The notes under the pieces: model-generated
What the model was told of the DNA's origin: nothing
Databases searched by the model: none
The model's input: the letters and a program-made list of their open reading frames with translations, nothing else
Shown here: positions 7,924-16,988 of the stretch, piece by piece
How the letters are laid out: the number at the start of each line of letters is the position of its first letter
How positions within the stretch are numbered: position 1 is the first letter of the stretch
Translations under genes and position numbers: made by a program
NCBI RefSeq assembly: GCF_963931675.1
Contig: NZ_OZ007039.1
Coordinates: 3,137,806 to 3,201,805, forward strand
Source: an uncultured Alistipes sp.
Lineage (GTDB): Bacteria > Bacteroidota > Bacteroidia > Bacteroidales > Rikenellaceae
Length of the DNA: 64,000 nt
Direction: 5' to 3'

Positions 7924-9174
7924 CTACTCCTCCCCGGCAAAGGAGTGGATCACCACGCCCGAACGCAGTTTCGGTTCGAACCACGTCGTCTTCGGAGGCA
8001 TGATGTTGCCCGTGTCGGCAATGTTGATCAGCTGCTGCATCGAGACGGGGTAGAGCGCAAAGGCCACCTTCATCTCGCCGCTGTCGACACGCCGCTTCAG
8101 TTCGCCCAGGCCCCGGATCCCGCCCACGAAATCGATGCGCTTCGAGGTGCGCAGGTCCTCGATGCCGAGGATCCTGTCCAGTACGAGGTTCGAGAGCACC
8201 GTGACGTCCAGCACCCCGATCGGGTCGTTGTCGTCGTAGGTTCCCGGCTTGGCCGTCAGGCTCCACCAGTGGCCTTCGAGGTACATCGAGAAGTTGTGCA
8301 GGCCCGTCGGGCGGTACTCCTCCGTGCCCTTGTCCTCCACCTCGAACGACTCTTTGAGCCGCTCGACCAGCTCCGCCGGGGTCAGGCCGTTCAGGTCCTT
8401 CACCACGCGGTTGTAGTCGATGATCCGCAACTGGTTGGCCGGGAACGTCACGGCCAGGAAGTAGCAATACTCCTCCTCGCCCGTATGGTTCGGATTCTTC
8501 GCCTTGCACTCGGCGCCCACCCGCGCGGCGGCAGCCGTACGGTGATGGCCGTCTGCGACGTACAGAGCCGGGATTCCCGAAAAGATCTCCGTGATGCGGT
8601 CGTTCGTCTTCCGGTCGCGGATCACCCACAGCTTGTGCCCGAAGCCGTCGGCCGCCGTGAAGTCGTACTCCGGGGCGTTGTTCGCCACGATGTCATTGAC
8701 AATGGCATCGATCTCGGCGTTGTCCGGGTAGGCGAAGAAGACCGGCTCGATGTTGGCCTGCTGGTTGCGCACGTGGATCATGCGGTCCTCCTCCTTGTCG
8801 GGGCGCGTGAGCTCATGCTTCTTGATCGCACCCGAGAGGTAGTCCTCAAAGTGGCAGCACATGGCCAGACCGTACTGCGTGCGGCCCTCCATCGTCTGCG
8901 CATAAATATAATAGTACTCCTCGGGGTCCTGCTGCAGCCAGCCCTCCCGCTGCCAGCGGCGGAAATTCTCCACCGCCTTCTCGTAAACGGCCTGCGAATG
9001 CTCATCGGCAATGGGATCGAAGTCGATCTCGGGTTTGATGATGTGCAGCAGCGAACGCTCCGTAGCCTCGGCCTTCGCCTCGGCGGAGTTCAGCACGTCA
9101 TAGGGGCGCGACGCCACCTCGGCCGCGTGCTCTTTCGGCGGACGCACCGCACGGAAAGGTTTGATTCGTACCAT
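7924..9174 (-). CDS. DUF1015 family protein (serine locus)
   Basis: A 416-residue DUF1015 protein. The start MVRIKPFRAVRPP and the PYDVLN segment are the family signature; ALYVADGHHRTAAAARV is its most conserved block. The biochemical role is not established as far as I know. In Bacteroidota it commonly follows serC and serA, as here, which suggests a link to serine metabolism (inference). A terminator-like hairpin separates it from serA, so it may be expressed partly on its own. Confidence 0.9.
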   Translation of the reverse strand: MVRIKPFRAVRPPKEHAAEVASRPYDVLNSAEAKAEATERSLLHIIKPEIDFDPIADEHSQAVYEKAVENFRRWQREGWLQQDPEEYYYIYAQTMEGRTQYGLAMCCHFEDYLSGAIKKHELTRPDKEEDRMIHVRNQQANIEPVFFAYPDNAEIDAIVNDIVANNAPEYDFTAADGFGHKLWVIRDRKTNDRITEIFSGIPALYVADGHHRTAAAARVGAECKAKNPNHTGEEEYCYFLAVTFPANQLRIIDYNRVVKDLNGLTPAELVERLKESFEVEDKGTEEYRPTGLHNFSMYLEGHWWSLTAKPGTYDDNDPIGVLDVTVLSNLVLDRILGIEDLRTSKRIDFVGGIRGLGELKRRVDSGEMKVAFALYPVSMQQLINIADTGNIMPPKTTWFEPKLRSGVVIHSFAGEE

Positions 9175-9239
9175 AGTCTTTCGGTTGTTTTCGATTATTG
9201 TTTGGTTGGTTCAATCATTCAGGTGAATATTCAAGCGAA

Positions 9240-9274
9240 AAAGGCGGGCCCGTCCATCGGTCGCACCCGCCTTT
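9240..9274 (-). terminator. intra-cluster terminator between serA and the DUF1015 gene
   Basis: A 9-bp stem AAAGGCGGG/CCCGCCTTT followed on the minus strand by a U-run (TTTTTCGC). It sits between the serA stop and the DUF1015 start, so it could partly uncouple the two genes. Confidence 0.75.
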
Positions 9275-9293
9275 CCCACGTATCCGAACCTCC

Positions 9294-10319
9294 CTACCTG
9301 TTGACCTGGAATTTCCGGTTGCCGTTCTTCAGGAAGTCCACGATCTGACGGGCCGCGGCCAGGCCGGCGTTGATGTTCGCCTCGGCGGTCTCGGCCCCCA
9401 TCTTCTTCGGGGTGGCGAAGACCCGTTTGCCGAACTTCTCGTCCAGCTCGGCCTGATTTCCGGCCGCGATGTCGGTGATGTATTTCAGATCCTCGCGTTC
9501 GGTCAGCGCACGCAGCAGCCCGGCCTCGTCGATCACCTCCTTGCGGGCAGTGTTGACCAGCGTGGCGCCCTTGGGCATCGACATCAGCAGGTCGTAGCCG
9601 ATCGAGCCGACGGTCTGCGGCGTGGCGGGGATGTGCAGCGAGAGGAAGTCAGCCCGCTTGTAGAGCTCCTCGGCCGAGGTCACCTGCTCCACACCGTCGG
9701 CCGCGAAGACCGCACCGTCCGTGATGAAGGGATCGTAGGCGATGACCTTCATGCCCAGGGCCTTGCCCTTGCGGCCGACCAGTTTGCCGACGTTGCCGTA
9801 GGCGTGGATGCCGAGCGTCTTGCCCTGGATCTCCGAGCCCGTACCGGGCGTGAAGCGGTTGCGCGACATGTAGATCATCATCGCCACGGCCAGTTCGGCC
9901 ACGGCGTTGGAGTTCTGACCCGGGGTGTTCATCACCACGATGCCGCGCTCCGTAGCGGCCGCCAGGTCGACGTTGTCGTAACCTGCGCCGGCCCGCACCA
10001 CGATGCGGAGGTTTTTCGCCGCGGCGATCACCTCCGCGGTGATCTTGTCGCTGCGGATAATGATGCCGTCGGCATCGGCCACGGCTTCGAGCAGCTGGCC
10101 CTTGTCGGTATACTTTTCGAGGAGTGCCAGTTCGTAACCGGCCTGTTCGACGATCTCGCGGATTCCGTCGACCGCCTTCCTGGCAAAAGGCTTCTCCGTT
10201 GCTACCAGAATCTTCATGGGTTTCAAAATTTCCGTATTCAACATTTCTTGGATGTCCCAGGCCTTCACCTCACCGGTAAGGGCATCGTAACCGGTCGGGA
10301 CGCGCGTAACGAGCGGCAT
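9294..10319 (-). CDS. serA: D-3-phosphoglycerate dehydrogenase
   Basis: A D-isomer-specific 2-hydroxyacid dehydrogenase of the short Bacteroidota SerA type (no ACT domain), making 3-phosphohydroxypyruvate as the first step of serine synthesis. Marks are VVRAGAGYDNVDLAAA, the NAD-binding GIHAYGNVGKLVG and LVNTARKEVIDE. The usual PHxGAST region reads TPKKMGAETAEAN, a feature of this subfamily. The full frame is 341 aa, but homologues begin at MKILVATEKPFA, which is residue 35 (start at 10217, 307 aa). The 34-residue extension starts 9 bp after the serC stop, so either start is possible; I favour 10217. Confidence 0.92.
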   Translation of the reverse strand: MPLVTRVPTGYDALTGEVKAWDIQEMLNTEILKPMKILVATEKPFARKAVDGIREIVEQAGYELALLEKYTDKGQLLEAVADADGIIIRSDKITAEVIAAAKNLRIVVRAGAGYDNVDLAAATERGIVVMNTPGQNSNAVAELAVAMMIYMSRNRFTPGTGSEIQGKTLGIHAYGNVGKLVGRKGKALGMKVIAYDPFITDGAVFAADGVEQVTSAEELYKRADFLSLHIPATPQTVGSIGYDLLMSMPKGATLVNTARKEVIDEAGLLRALTEREDLKYITDIAAGNQAELDEKFGKRVFATPKKMGAETAEANINAGLAAARQIVDFLKNGNRKFQVNR

Positions 10320-10328
10320 GGCAGCGGG

Positions 10329-11402
10329 TTATTTGGCGTGCTTGGCCGCGAACTCCTGCATACACTCCACCAGCACGCGGACACTCTCGATCGGCAGGGC
10401 GTTGTAGCACGAAGCGCGGAATCCGCCCACCAGACGGTGGCCCTTGATGCCGACGATGTCGCGGCTCTTGGTGAATTCGAGGAATTCGGGAGCCAGCTCC
10501 TCGTAGCCCTCCTGCATGACGAAGCAGATGTTCATCAGCGAACGGTCCTCCTTCTCGACCGTACCGCGGAAGAGCGGGTTGCGGTCGATCTCGTCGTAGA
10601 GCAGGGCGGCCTTTTCCCGGTTGCGGCGGTAGATCTCCGGCACGCCACCGATGGATTTCAACCAACGCAGCGTCTCCTTGAGCACGTAGATCGGGAAGAC
10701 GGGAGGCGTGTTGAACATCGAGTTGTTCTCGACGTGCGTGCGGTAGGACATCATCGTCGGCAGGTCGCGCACGATGCGGTCGAGCATCTCCTCGCGGATG
10801 ATGCCGAAGGCGACGCCCGCCGGGGCGAGGTTCTTCTGCGCGCCGCCGTAGATCATGGCGTATTTCGTCACGTCGACCGGACGCGAGAGGATGTCCGACG
10901 ACATGTCGGCGATCAGCGGCACCGGAGAGGTCAGATCCTCGTGGTATTCCGTACCGTAGATCGTATTGTTCGAGGTGATATGTACGTAGTCCAGATCCTC
11001 GGGAATGGCGAATCCCTTGGGGATGTAGGTGAAGTTGCGGTCCTCGGACGAGGCCAGCACCTCGACTTCGCCGTAACGTTTGGCCTCCTTGATGGCCTTC
11101 TTCGACCAGACGCCCGTATTCACATAACCGGCCTTCTTGCCCAGAAAGTTCGCAGGAATCTCATAGAAATAGGTACTCGCACCTCCGCCCAGATAGATGA
11201 TCTTGTAGTTGTCGGGGATGTGGAGCAACTCGCGGAAAAGCGCATCGGCCTCCTCCATCACGGCATCGAAATCCTTCGTACGGTGCGAAATCGAAAGAAT
11301 CGAAAGTCCCGATCCGTTGAAGTCGAGAACGGCCTTGGCCGCATTTTCGATCACTTCGTCCGCCAGAATGGACGGTCCCGCATTGAAATTGTGCTTTTTC
11401 AT
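10329..11402 (-). CDS. serC: phosphoserine aminotransferase
   Basis: A 357-residue class V aminotransferase converting 3-phosphohydroxypyruvate and glutamate to phosphoserine. The N-terminus [28 protein letters not shown], and the PLP-lysine segment [17 protein letters not shown] are diagnostic, as is [17 protein letters not shown] near the C-terminus. It is the first gene of the serine cluster and has its own promoter upstream. Length is typical. Confidence 0.97.
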   Translation of the reverse strand: MKKHNFNAGPSILADEVIENAAKAVLDFNGSGLSILSISHRTKDFDAVMEEADALFRELLHIPDNYKIIYLGGGASTYFYEIPANFLGKKAGYVNTGVWSKKAIKEAKRYGEVEVLASSEDRNFTYIPKGFAIPEDLDYVHITSNNTIYGTEYHEDLTSPVPLIADMSSDILSRPVDVTKYAMIYGGAQKNLAPAGVAFGIIREEMLDRIVRDLPTMMSYRTHVENNSMFNTPPVFPIYVLKETLRWLKSIGGVPEIYRRNREKAALLYDEIDRNPLFRGTVEKEDRSLMNICFVMQEGYEELAPEFLEFTKSRDIVGIKGHRLVGGFRASCYNALPIESVRVLVECMQEFAAKHAK

Positions 11403-11441
11403 AATAATTTGTTATGTGATTTTGAATATCCGGTCCCAATC

Positions 11442-11465
11442 TGTTAGTTTGCTAACACAAATATA
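11442..11465 (-). promoter_or_regulatory. serC promoter with adjacent palindrome
   Basis: On the minus strand a TATATTTG -7 box (11458-11465) is followed directly by the 16-bp palindrome TGTTAGTTTGCTAACA (11442-11457), which covers the likely transcription start and could be an operator or a 5' stem-loop. Confidence 0.6.
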
Positions 11466-11583
11466 AATAAAAAAATTTTATAAACACAATCTTCGCCAAA
11501 TAAATTTCACTCCCCGGCAAGAATCGTCGCCTTTTTGATTTGTTTTTACTACTTTTGTTCCCGAATTCAAGCCATGCAATGCC

Positions 11584-12468
11584 ATGATAAAGTCCATGAC
11601 CGGCTTCGGGAAGGGAGAAGCCGCACTCCGAAATAAGAAGATCACCGTGGAGATCCGTTCCCTGAACTCCAAGCAGCTGGACCTCGCCCTTAGGCTCCCG
11701 GCCATCTACCGGCAGTCGGAATACGAGATCCGCAACCTGGTGACGCGCCTGCTCCAGCGGGGCAAGGTCGATGTTTTCGTCAACGTCGAATCGCAGGTTG
11801 TGGAGACCTCGGCGCACATCAACCGCGAAGTCTTCGCCGCCTATGCCGCCCAGTTGCGTGAAGCGGCGAGGTCCGCCGGTCTGACGACCGACACCCCGGA
11901 GTGGGATGCCGCAGCGACCCATACGCTGATGCGCCTGCCGGATGTTGTGGCCACCGAGGCCGAGACGATCTCCGACGAGGAGCACGACGCACTGCTGGCC
12001 GCCACGGAGGCTGCCGCCGCACAACTCGACGCCTTCCGCACGCAGGAGGGCGCCACGCTCATTGCCGACCTGCTGCGGCGCGTCGACCTGATCGAACAGT
12101 ACAAAAACGAGGTCGTACCCTTCGAGCAGGCCCGCACCGAGACCATCAGGGCGCGCATCCTGGAAAACCTCTCGAAACTGGCCGTCGAGGTCGACCGCAA
12201 CCGCCTGGAGCAGGAGATGATCTTCTACCTCGAAAAACTCGACATCACCGAGGAGAAGGTGCGCCTGACGAACCACTGCCGCTACTTCCGCGAAGTGGCG
12301 GCCCAGGAGGAGGGCGTGGGCCGCAAACTGGGATTCATCGCCCAGGAGATGGGCCGCGAGATCAATACCATGGGCTCGAAGGCCAACGAGACGAACATCC
12401 AGATCCTCGTCGTCAAGATGAAGGACGAGCTGGAGAAGATCAAGGAACAGGTACTCAATATTTTGTAG
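11584..12468 (+). CDS. yicC: YicC-family endoribonuclease
   Basis: A 294-residue YicC protein. The N-terminus MIKSMTGFGKGEA and EIRSLNSKQLDLALRLP are the family signature, and the C-terminal domain has KLGFIAQEMGREINTMGSKAN. E. coli YicC is an endoribonuclease affecting small RNA stability; that this homologue does the same is by family only. A -7-like TACTTTTG lies at 11550-11557. gmk and nadD follow on the same strand, a usual order, but here a long repeat array separates yicC from gmk. Confidence 0.95.
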   Translation: MIKSMTGFGKGEAALRNKKITVEIRSLNSKQLDLALRLPAIYRQSEYEIRNLVTRLLQRGKVDVFVNVESQVVETSAHINREVFAAYAAQLREAARSAGLTTDTPEWDAAATHTLMRLPDVVATEAETISDEEHDALLAATEAAAAQLDAFRTQEGATLIADLLRRVDLIEQYKNEVVPFEQARTETIRARILENLSKLAVEVDRNRLEQEMIFYLEKLDITEEKVRLTNHCRYFREVAAQEEGVGRKLGFIAQEMGREINTMGSKANETNIQILVVKMKDELEKIKEQVLNIL

Positions 12469-12488
12469 TTTTCCGAACCGCGGGGGCC

Positions 12489-12722
12489 GGAGAACGGACC
12501 GGAAGGGGAGGGAGCCGGAAGGCCGGAGGACAGACCGACGAGGACGGAGGACGGATCGACGAGGACGGAGAACGGACCGGAAGGGGAGGGAGCCGGAAGG
12601 CCGGAGGACAGACCGACGAGGACGGAGAACGGATCGACGAGGACGGAGGACGGACCGGAAGGGAAGGGAGCCGGAAGGCCGGAGGACGGAGGACGAACCG
12701 GAAGGGCTCCGAAATAATCCCG
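12489..12722 (+). repeat. 78-bp purine-rich tandem repeat array between yicC and gmk
   Basis: Three near-identical copies start at 12489, 12567 and 12645, each beginning GGAGAACGGACCGG or GGAGGACGGACCGG; the third is truncated. The plus strand is almost all A/G with GGA and CCGG steps. The period is a multiple of three and one plus-strand frame stays open, but it has no start codon of its own and no protein is assigned. The array fills nearly the whole intergenic gap. Confidence 0.95.
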
Positions 12723-12765
12723 CCGGGCGCGGTCCAGGTTCCGAAAAACAAGACGCTAAGAAAAA

Positions 12766-13329
12766 ATGGGAAAAGTCATCATATTTTCAGCCCCGAGCGG
12801 ATCGGGCAAAACCACCATCGTCAAGGAGCTGCTGGCGCGCTATCCGCAGCTGGAGTTCTCCATTTCGGCCACGAGCCGCGCCCCGCGGGGTGCCGAACGC
12901 AACGGCGTGGACTACTATTTCCTCTCGCAGGAGGAGTTTGCGCAGGCCGTCGCCGAAGAGCGCTTCGTGGAGTGGGAGGAGGTCTACAAGGGCACCTGCT
13001 ACGGCACGCTGCGCAGCGAGGTGGAGCGCATCTGGGCGAAAGGTCACGTGATCGTCTTCGACGTCGATGTCCTGGGGGGCATCAACCTCAAGCGGATCTT
13101 CGGCGACGAGGCATGCTCGATCTTCATCATGGCCCCCTCGATCGAGGAGTTGCGCCGACGCCTCGTCGCACGCGGCACCGATGCCTCGGAGGCGATCGAA
13201 CGGCGCGTGGCCAAAGCCGAATTCGAGTTGACGAAGGCCCCGGAATTCGACCAGGTGGTGGTCAATGACCGCCTCGATGACGCCGTGGCCCGGGCCTGTG
13301 AAATCCTCGAACACTTCATCGCCCGATAG
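12766..13329 (+). CDS. gmk: guanylate kinase
   Basis: A 187-residue enzyme phosphorylating GMP to GDP. The P-loop is SAPSGSGKTTIV at residues 7-18. The GMP-binding segment SISATSRAPRGAERNGVDYYFLS and the downstream EWEEVYKGTCYGT and VLFDVDV-like IVFDVDVLGGINLK match the family. The start ATG follows a short AT-rich stretch after the repeat array. nadD starts 4 bp after the stop. Confidence 0.97.
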   Translation: MGKVIIFSAPSGSGKTTIVKELLARYPQLEFSISATSRAPRGAERNGVDYYFLSQEEFAQAVAEERFVEWEEVYKGTCYGTLRSEVERIWAKGHVIVFDVDVLGGINLKRIFGDEACSIFIMAPSIEELRRRLVARGTDASEAIERRVAKAEFELTKAPEFDQVVVNDRLDDAVARACEILEHFIAR

Positions 13330-13333
13330 CCGC

Positions 13334-14143
13334 ATGAAACGCGAAATGCTCTATTTCGGGTCGTTCAACCCCATCCACAGGGGACACATTGCCCTGGCGG
13401 AGTATGTGCTCGACCAGGGTCTGTGCGACGAGGTGGCGTTGATCGTCTCCCCGCAGAGCCCCTACAAGGAGGCCGGGGAGCTCGCTCCGGAGCTGGACCG
13501 CTTCGAGATGGCCGAGATCGCCTGCCGGGCCTCGAAGCACCCCGACCGGATCAAGCCGTCGGCCGTAGAGTTTTTGTTGCCAAAACCTTCATACACAATA
13601 AACACCCTTCGTTACCTGCAGGAGAACTTCGGGTCGGAGATGGCGTTTTCGATCCTGATGGGCGGCGACCAGATCGCCGGACTCAAAGGCTGGAAAGCGT
13701 ATGAAAAGGTGCTCGAATATCCCATTTACGTCTACCCCCGGCGCGGGAAGGAGACCCGGGGGTTCGAGGGCCGCATCACGCTTCTCGACGATGCACCGCT
13801 GCAGGAGTTCGCCGCCACCGACGTCCGCGAGCGGATCGCCCGCGGCGAGGATGTCTCGACGATGCTCGACCCCGGGGTCCTCGACTACATCCGCAAAAAG
13901 GGGCTCTGGAGCCCCGCAACCCGCATCGCGGAGCTCACGGCCCGGATCGCCGCACGGCCCGGCGACGTGGAACTGCTCCTCGAACGCGGCAGGCTCCACT
14001 ACCGCATGGGCGAGTGGGGCCCGGCCCTGAACGACTTCAACGCCGTGCTGCGCATCGATGCGGCGCATGTCGAGGCCCGGCAGTTCGCACAGATGGTGCA
14101 GGAGATTCTGGAATTCCGATACAAAGACATATACAACCCCTGA
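13334..14143 (+). CDS. nadD: nicotinate-nucleotide adenylyltransferase with C-terminal TPR extension
   Basis: A 269-residue protein. Residues about 1-195 are a NadD nucleotidyltransferase (FGSFNPIHRGHIALAEYVL, the HxGH-type motif; SPQSPYK; GGDQIAGLKGWKAYEKVL; ATDVRERIARG), which adenylates nicotinate mononucleotide for NAD synthesis. Residues about 197-269 are not part of usual NadD. They read as one or two TPR helices (ELLLERGRLHYRMGEWGPAL and a following NDFNAVLRIDAAHVEA) and end FRYKDIYNP, which resembles the end of small stand-alone TPR proteins. The ATG at 13334 is chosen because it begins MKREMLYFGSFNP. The ddl start codon lies 2 bp after the stop. Confidence 0.93.
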   Translation: MKREMLYFGSFNPIHRGHIALAEYVLDQGLCDEVALIVSPQSPYKEAGELAPELDRFEMAEIACRASKHPDRIKPSAVEFLLPKPSYTINTLRYLQENFGSEMAFSILMGGDQIAGLKGWKAYEKVLEYPIYVYPRRGKETRGFEGRITLLDDAPLQEFAATDVRERIARGEDVSTMLDPGVLDYIRKKGLWSPATRIAELTARIAARPGDVELLLERGRLHYRMGEWGPALNDFNAVLRIDAAHVEARQFAQMVQEILEFRYKDIYNP

Positions 14144-14145
14144 AA

Positions 14146-15129
14146 ATGACACGTTTGAAGATCGCCCTTCTGGCGGGCGGCGACTCTCCCGAGCGGGAGA
14201 TCGCCCTCCAGAGCGCCGCACAGATCGAAGCGGCACTCGATCACACGAAATACGACATCACGGCCATCGACCTCCACCACCGCGACTGGCACCACACGTC
14301 GCCCGACGGCCGGCAGTGGCAGGTCGACAAGAACGACTTCTCGATCACGATCGACGGCGAACACAAGCTCTTCGACTACGCGCTGATCCTCATCCACGGC
14401 ACCCCGGGCGAGGACGGACGGCTGCAAGGCTATCTCGACATGATGGGCGTTCCCTATTCGTCGTGCTCGATGGTCTCGTCGGTGGTGACGTTCGACAAGA
14501 TCACCACCAAGCGCACGCTGGCCGGGCGCGTCAACCTGGCCCGCGAACGGTTCCTGCGCCGCGGCGAGGCGTGGGAGACGGATGAGATCGTCGCCGGGCT
14601 GGGGCTGCCGCTCTTCGTGAAGCCCAATGCCAACGGCTCGTCGTTCGGCGTGACGAAGGTCCACACGGCCGGAGAGCTCCCGGCAGCCATTGAGGCGGCA
14701 TTCGCCCAGGACGACGAAATCCTTATCGAGGAGTGCATCACGGGCCGCGAAATGGGATGCGGAATCCTCGTCACGCGCGAAAAGGAGTACATCTTTCCCA
14801 TTACGGAGATCGTTCCCAAGAACGACTTCTTCGACTACGAGGCCAAATACACCGCCGGACGCTCCGAGGAGATCACCCCGGCGCAGATTCCCGACGAGGT
14901 GCGCAGGGAGTTGAACCGCATGACCCGCGAGGCTTACCGGGCGTGCCGCTGCTCGGGTGTCGTCAGGGTCGACTTCATCGTAACCCCCGCCGGAAAACCC
15001 TATTTCATCGAGCTGAACTCGATCCCGGGGATGAGCGCCGGGAGCATCGTTCCGAAGCAGGCCCGCGCAATGGGGCTGTCGCTCGGCGAGTTGTATGACC
15101 TGATTATCGCCGACACCTGCCGCAAATGA
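14146..15129 (+). CDS. ddl: D-alanine--D-alanine ligase
   Basis: A 327-residue ATP-grasp ligase making the D-Ala-D-Ala dipeptide for peptidoglycan. Visible are LLAGGDSPEREIALQSA at the N-terminus, HGTPGEDGRLQGYLDMMGVPY, FVKPNANGSSFGVTKV, and the C-terminal metal-binding end FIELNSIPGMSAGSIVPKQA. The start at 14146 fits the family. It overlaps the next gene by 4 bp (ATGA), indicating translational coupling. Confidence 0.96.
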   Translation: MTRLKIALLAGGDSPEREIALQSAAQIEAALDHTKYDITAIDLHHRDWHHTSPDGRQWQVDKNDFSITIDGEHKLFDYALILIHGTPGEDGRLQGYLDMMGVPYSSCSMVSSVVTFDKITTKRTLAGRVNLARERFLRRGEAWETDEIVAGLGLPLFVKPNANGSSFGVTKVHTAGELPAAIEAAFAQDDEILIEECITGREMGCGILVTREKEYIFPITEIVPKNDFFDYEAKYTAGRSEEITPAQIPDEVRRELNRMTREAYRACRCSGVVRVDFIVTPAGKPYFIELNSIPGMSAGSIVPKQARAMGLSLGELYDLIIADTCRK

Positions 15130-15695
15130 TCGAGATCGACGACAAAATCGTAAGCGCCGACCTGCTGCGCGAATGTTTCGCCTGCGATCTGGCGCAGTGC
15201 AAGGGCATCTGCTGCGTGGAGGGAAATGCCGGAGCACCGCTTGAAGCCGACGAGGTGGAGATCCTCGCACGCGAATACCCGAATTACCGCCCCTACATGA
15301 CCGGCGAAGGCATCGAGGCCGTCGAACGGCAGGGTTTCATGGTCGTGGACGAGGAGGGCGACCTCACCACGCCGCTGGTCAACGATGCCGAATGCGCCTA
15401 CACCTATCAGGAAAACGGCGTGACGCTCTGCGCCATCGAGAAGGCGTGGCAGGAGGGCAGGACGTCGTTCCGCAAACCGATCTCGTGCCACCTCTATCCG
15501 ATCCGCGTGATGCGCTTCTCGAACGGAACCGTGGGGCTCAACTACCACCGCTGGTCGGTCTGCGCCCCGGCCCGGCGGTGCGGCGCCAAACTCGGGATCC
15601 CGGTCTACAAGGCGTTGCGCGAACCGATCATCCGCCGCTTCGGCGAGGAGTTCTACAAGGCACTCGAAGCCGCCGAAGAGCTGATCAAACAGTAA
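15126..15695 (+). CDS. DUF3109 cysteine-rich protein
   Basis: A 189-residue DUF3109 protein, a family common in Bacteroidota. It has many cysteines in conserved places (CFACDLAQCKGICC about residues 17-30; CAYT; LCAIEKAW; CHLYPIRV; CAPARRCG). The spacing resembles YkgJ/Fe-S or zinc-binding cysteine clusters, so a metal centre is likely (inference). It overlaps ddl by 4 bp and precedes a cell-wall peptidase, so it may be part of an envelope operon. Function not known. Confidence 0.9.
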   Translation: MIEIDDKIVSADLLRECFACDLAQCKGICCVEGNAGAPLEADEVEILAREYPNYRPYMTGEGIEAVERQGFMVVDEEGDLTTPLVNDAECAYTYQENGVTLCAIEKAWQEGRTSFRKPISCHLYPIRVMRFSNGTVGLNYHRWSVCAPARRCGAKLGIPVYKALREPIIRRFGEEFYKALEAAEELIKQ

Positions 15696-15730
15696 ACCGA
15701 ACATACACCGATACAAGATACCGATCGAAG

Positions 15731-16936
15731 ATGAAAAAATACGTACTGACCTTCGCCCTGCTGGCGGCCGCTGTTGCTGCCGAAGCCCGGGCGGCCCGGC
15801 CCTCGCGGGCCCGGCTCCAGGAGCAGGCCGTCGAGGCGATGGCCGAAGCCGATTCGCTGCGCCGTCTCTCGGGACTGCAGGACGCTGCCATCGACTCGCT
15901 GCAGAACCTGCTCGACAGGATGGAAGCCCGCCTGGAAAACCGGACCCGGAGCGTCCGCGAGGCCGAAGCCAAACCCGTCGACCCGAAACAGGCTGCCGCA
16001 GACTCCATCGCCGACCTGCAGCTCCGCCTGCAGCGCAAGCAGATCGAATCGACGTTCGATACCCACGGACTGACGGTCCTCGACACGCTCGATTCGGGAA
16101 ATGACGCCCTGCACGTCATCCTCTACGCCAACAACACCTGGAAGTACGTCCGCAACCGCGCCGTGGCCAAGGACAGCACGATCTTCGAAAAGTATTGGGA
16201 TACGACGTCGCTTTTCCCATATCAGGAGGTCGACATGTCGTCGATGCCCCAGTCGGTCGTGATCGACCTGGTCGACTCGACGAAGAGCTACCACTATCCC
16301 TACAAGGGTGCCGTGAACCCCCGCGGCAAGTACGGTCCCCGCCGCGGACGCCGCCATCAGGGCGTCGACCTCCCGCTCAAGATGGGCGATTCGATCTATG
16401 CCACGTTCTGCGGCCGCGTGCGCATCTCGAAGTACGTCCGCGGATACGGCAATCTGGTCATCATCCGCCACGACAACGGCCTGGAAACCTATTACGGCCA
16501 CCTCTCGGAGCGGCTCGTCGAGCCCGGAACGTGGGTCGAGGCCGGGCACATCATCGGTTTGGGCGGTTCGACAGGGCGCTCGACGGGTCCCCACCTCCAC
16601 TTCGAAACCCGTTACTACGGGCAGGCGTTCGACCCCGAACGGCTGATCGACTTCAAGAACGGCATCCTGTGCCGCGAAACCTTCCTGCTGAAAAAATCCT
16701 TCTTCAGCATCTACTCCAATGCCGGGCAGGATTTCGACGATGAGATCGCCAACGAGGAGCAGGACAAGAAGGAGGCTGCCGAAAAGGCCGCCATGCGTTA
16801 CCACAAGATCCGCTCGGGCGACACGCTGGGGGCGCTGGCCATCAAGTACGGCACGACCGTGACGAACATCTGCCGCCTGAACGGCATCAAGTCGACGACC
16901 ATCCTGCGCATCGGACGCACCCTCCGGGTACGATAG
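15731..16936 (+). CDS. M23 peptidase with coiled coil and C-terminal LysM
   Basis: A 401-residue exported cell-wall hydrolase. It starts with a signal peptide (MKKYVLTFALLAAAVAAEARA), followed by a charged coiled coil (about 25-110). A LytM/M23 zinc metallopeptidase domain follows at about 195-310, with metal ligands in GRRHQGVDLPLKMG and TGPHLHFE. A short charged linker leads to a LysM peptidoglycan-binding domain (YHKIRSGDTLGALAIKYGTT; residues about 355-401). It likely cuts peptide crosslinks or activates other hydrolases. A longer upstream frame exists but the signal peptide fixes the start at 15731. Confidence 0.94.
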   Translation: MKKYVLTFALLAAAVAAEARAARPSRARLQEQAVEAMAEADSLRRLSGLQDAAIDSLQNLLDRMEARLENRTRSVREAEAKPVDPKQAAADSIADLQLRLQRKQIESTFDTHGLTVLDTLDSGNDALHVILYANNTWKYVRNRAVAKDSTIFEKYWDTTSLFPYQEVDMSSMPQSVVIDLVDSTKSYHYPYKGAVNPRGKYGPRRGRRHQGVDLPLKMGDSIYATFCGRVRISKYVRGYGNLVIIRHDNGLETYYGHLSERLVEPGTWVEAGHIIGLGGSTGRSTGPHLHFETRYYGQAFDPERLIDFKNGILCRETFLLKKSFFSIYSNAGQDFDDEIANEEQDKKEAAEKAAMRYHKIRSGDTLGALAIKYGTTVTNICRLNGIKSTTILRIGRTLRVR

Positions 16937-16956
16937 GCGCCAGGCACGGAAAACGG

Positions 16957-16980
16957 ACGGACCGCTTTGAAGCGGTCCGT
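16957..16980. terminator. bidirectional hairpin between M23 peptidase and truA
   Basis: A perfect 10-bp stem ACGGACCGCT/AGCGGTCCGT with TTGA loop in the 52-bp gap between convergent genes. The flanks have only weak U-runs. Confidence 0.65.
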
Positions 16981-16988
16981 CTGCCATT

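Noticed and set aside
12489..12722. CRISPR array
   Set aside because: Copies are contiguous tandem repeats with no unique spacers, and no cas genes are present.
12469..12751. Serine/proline-rich minus-strand protein in the repeat array
   Set aside because: Low-complexity translation of the minisatellite with no promoter or conserved domain.
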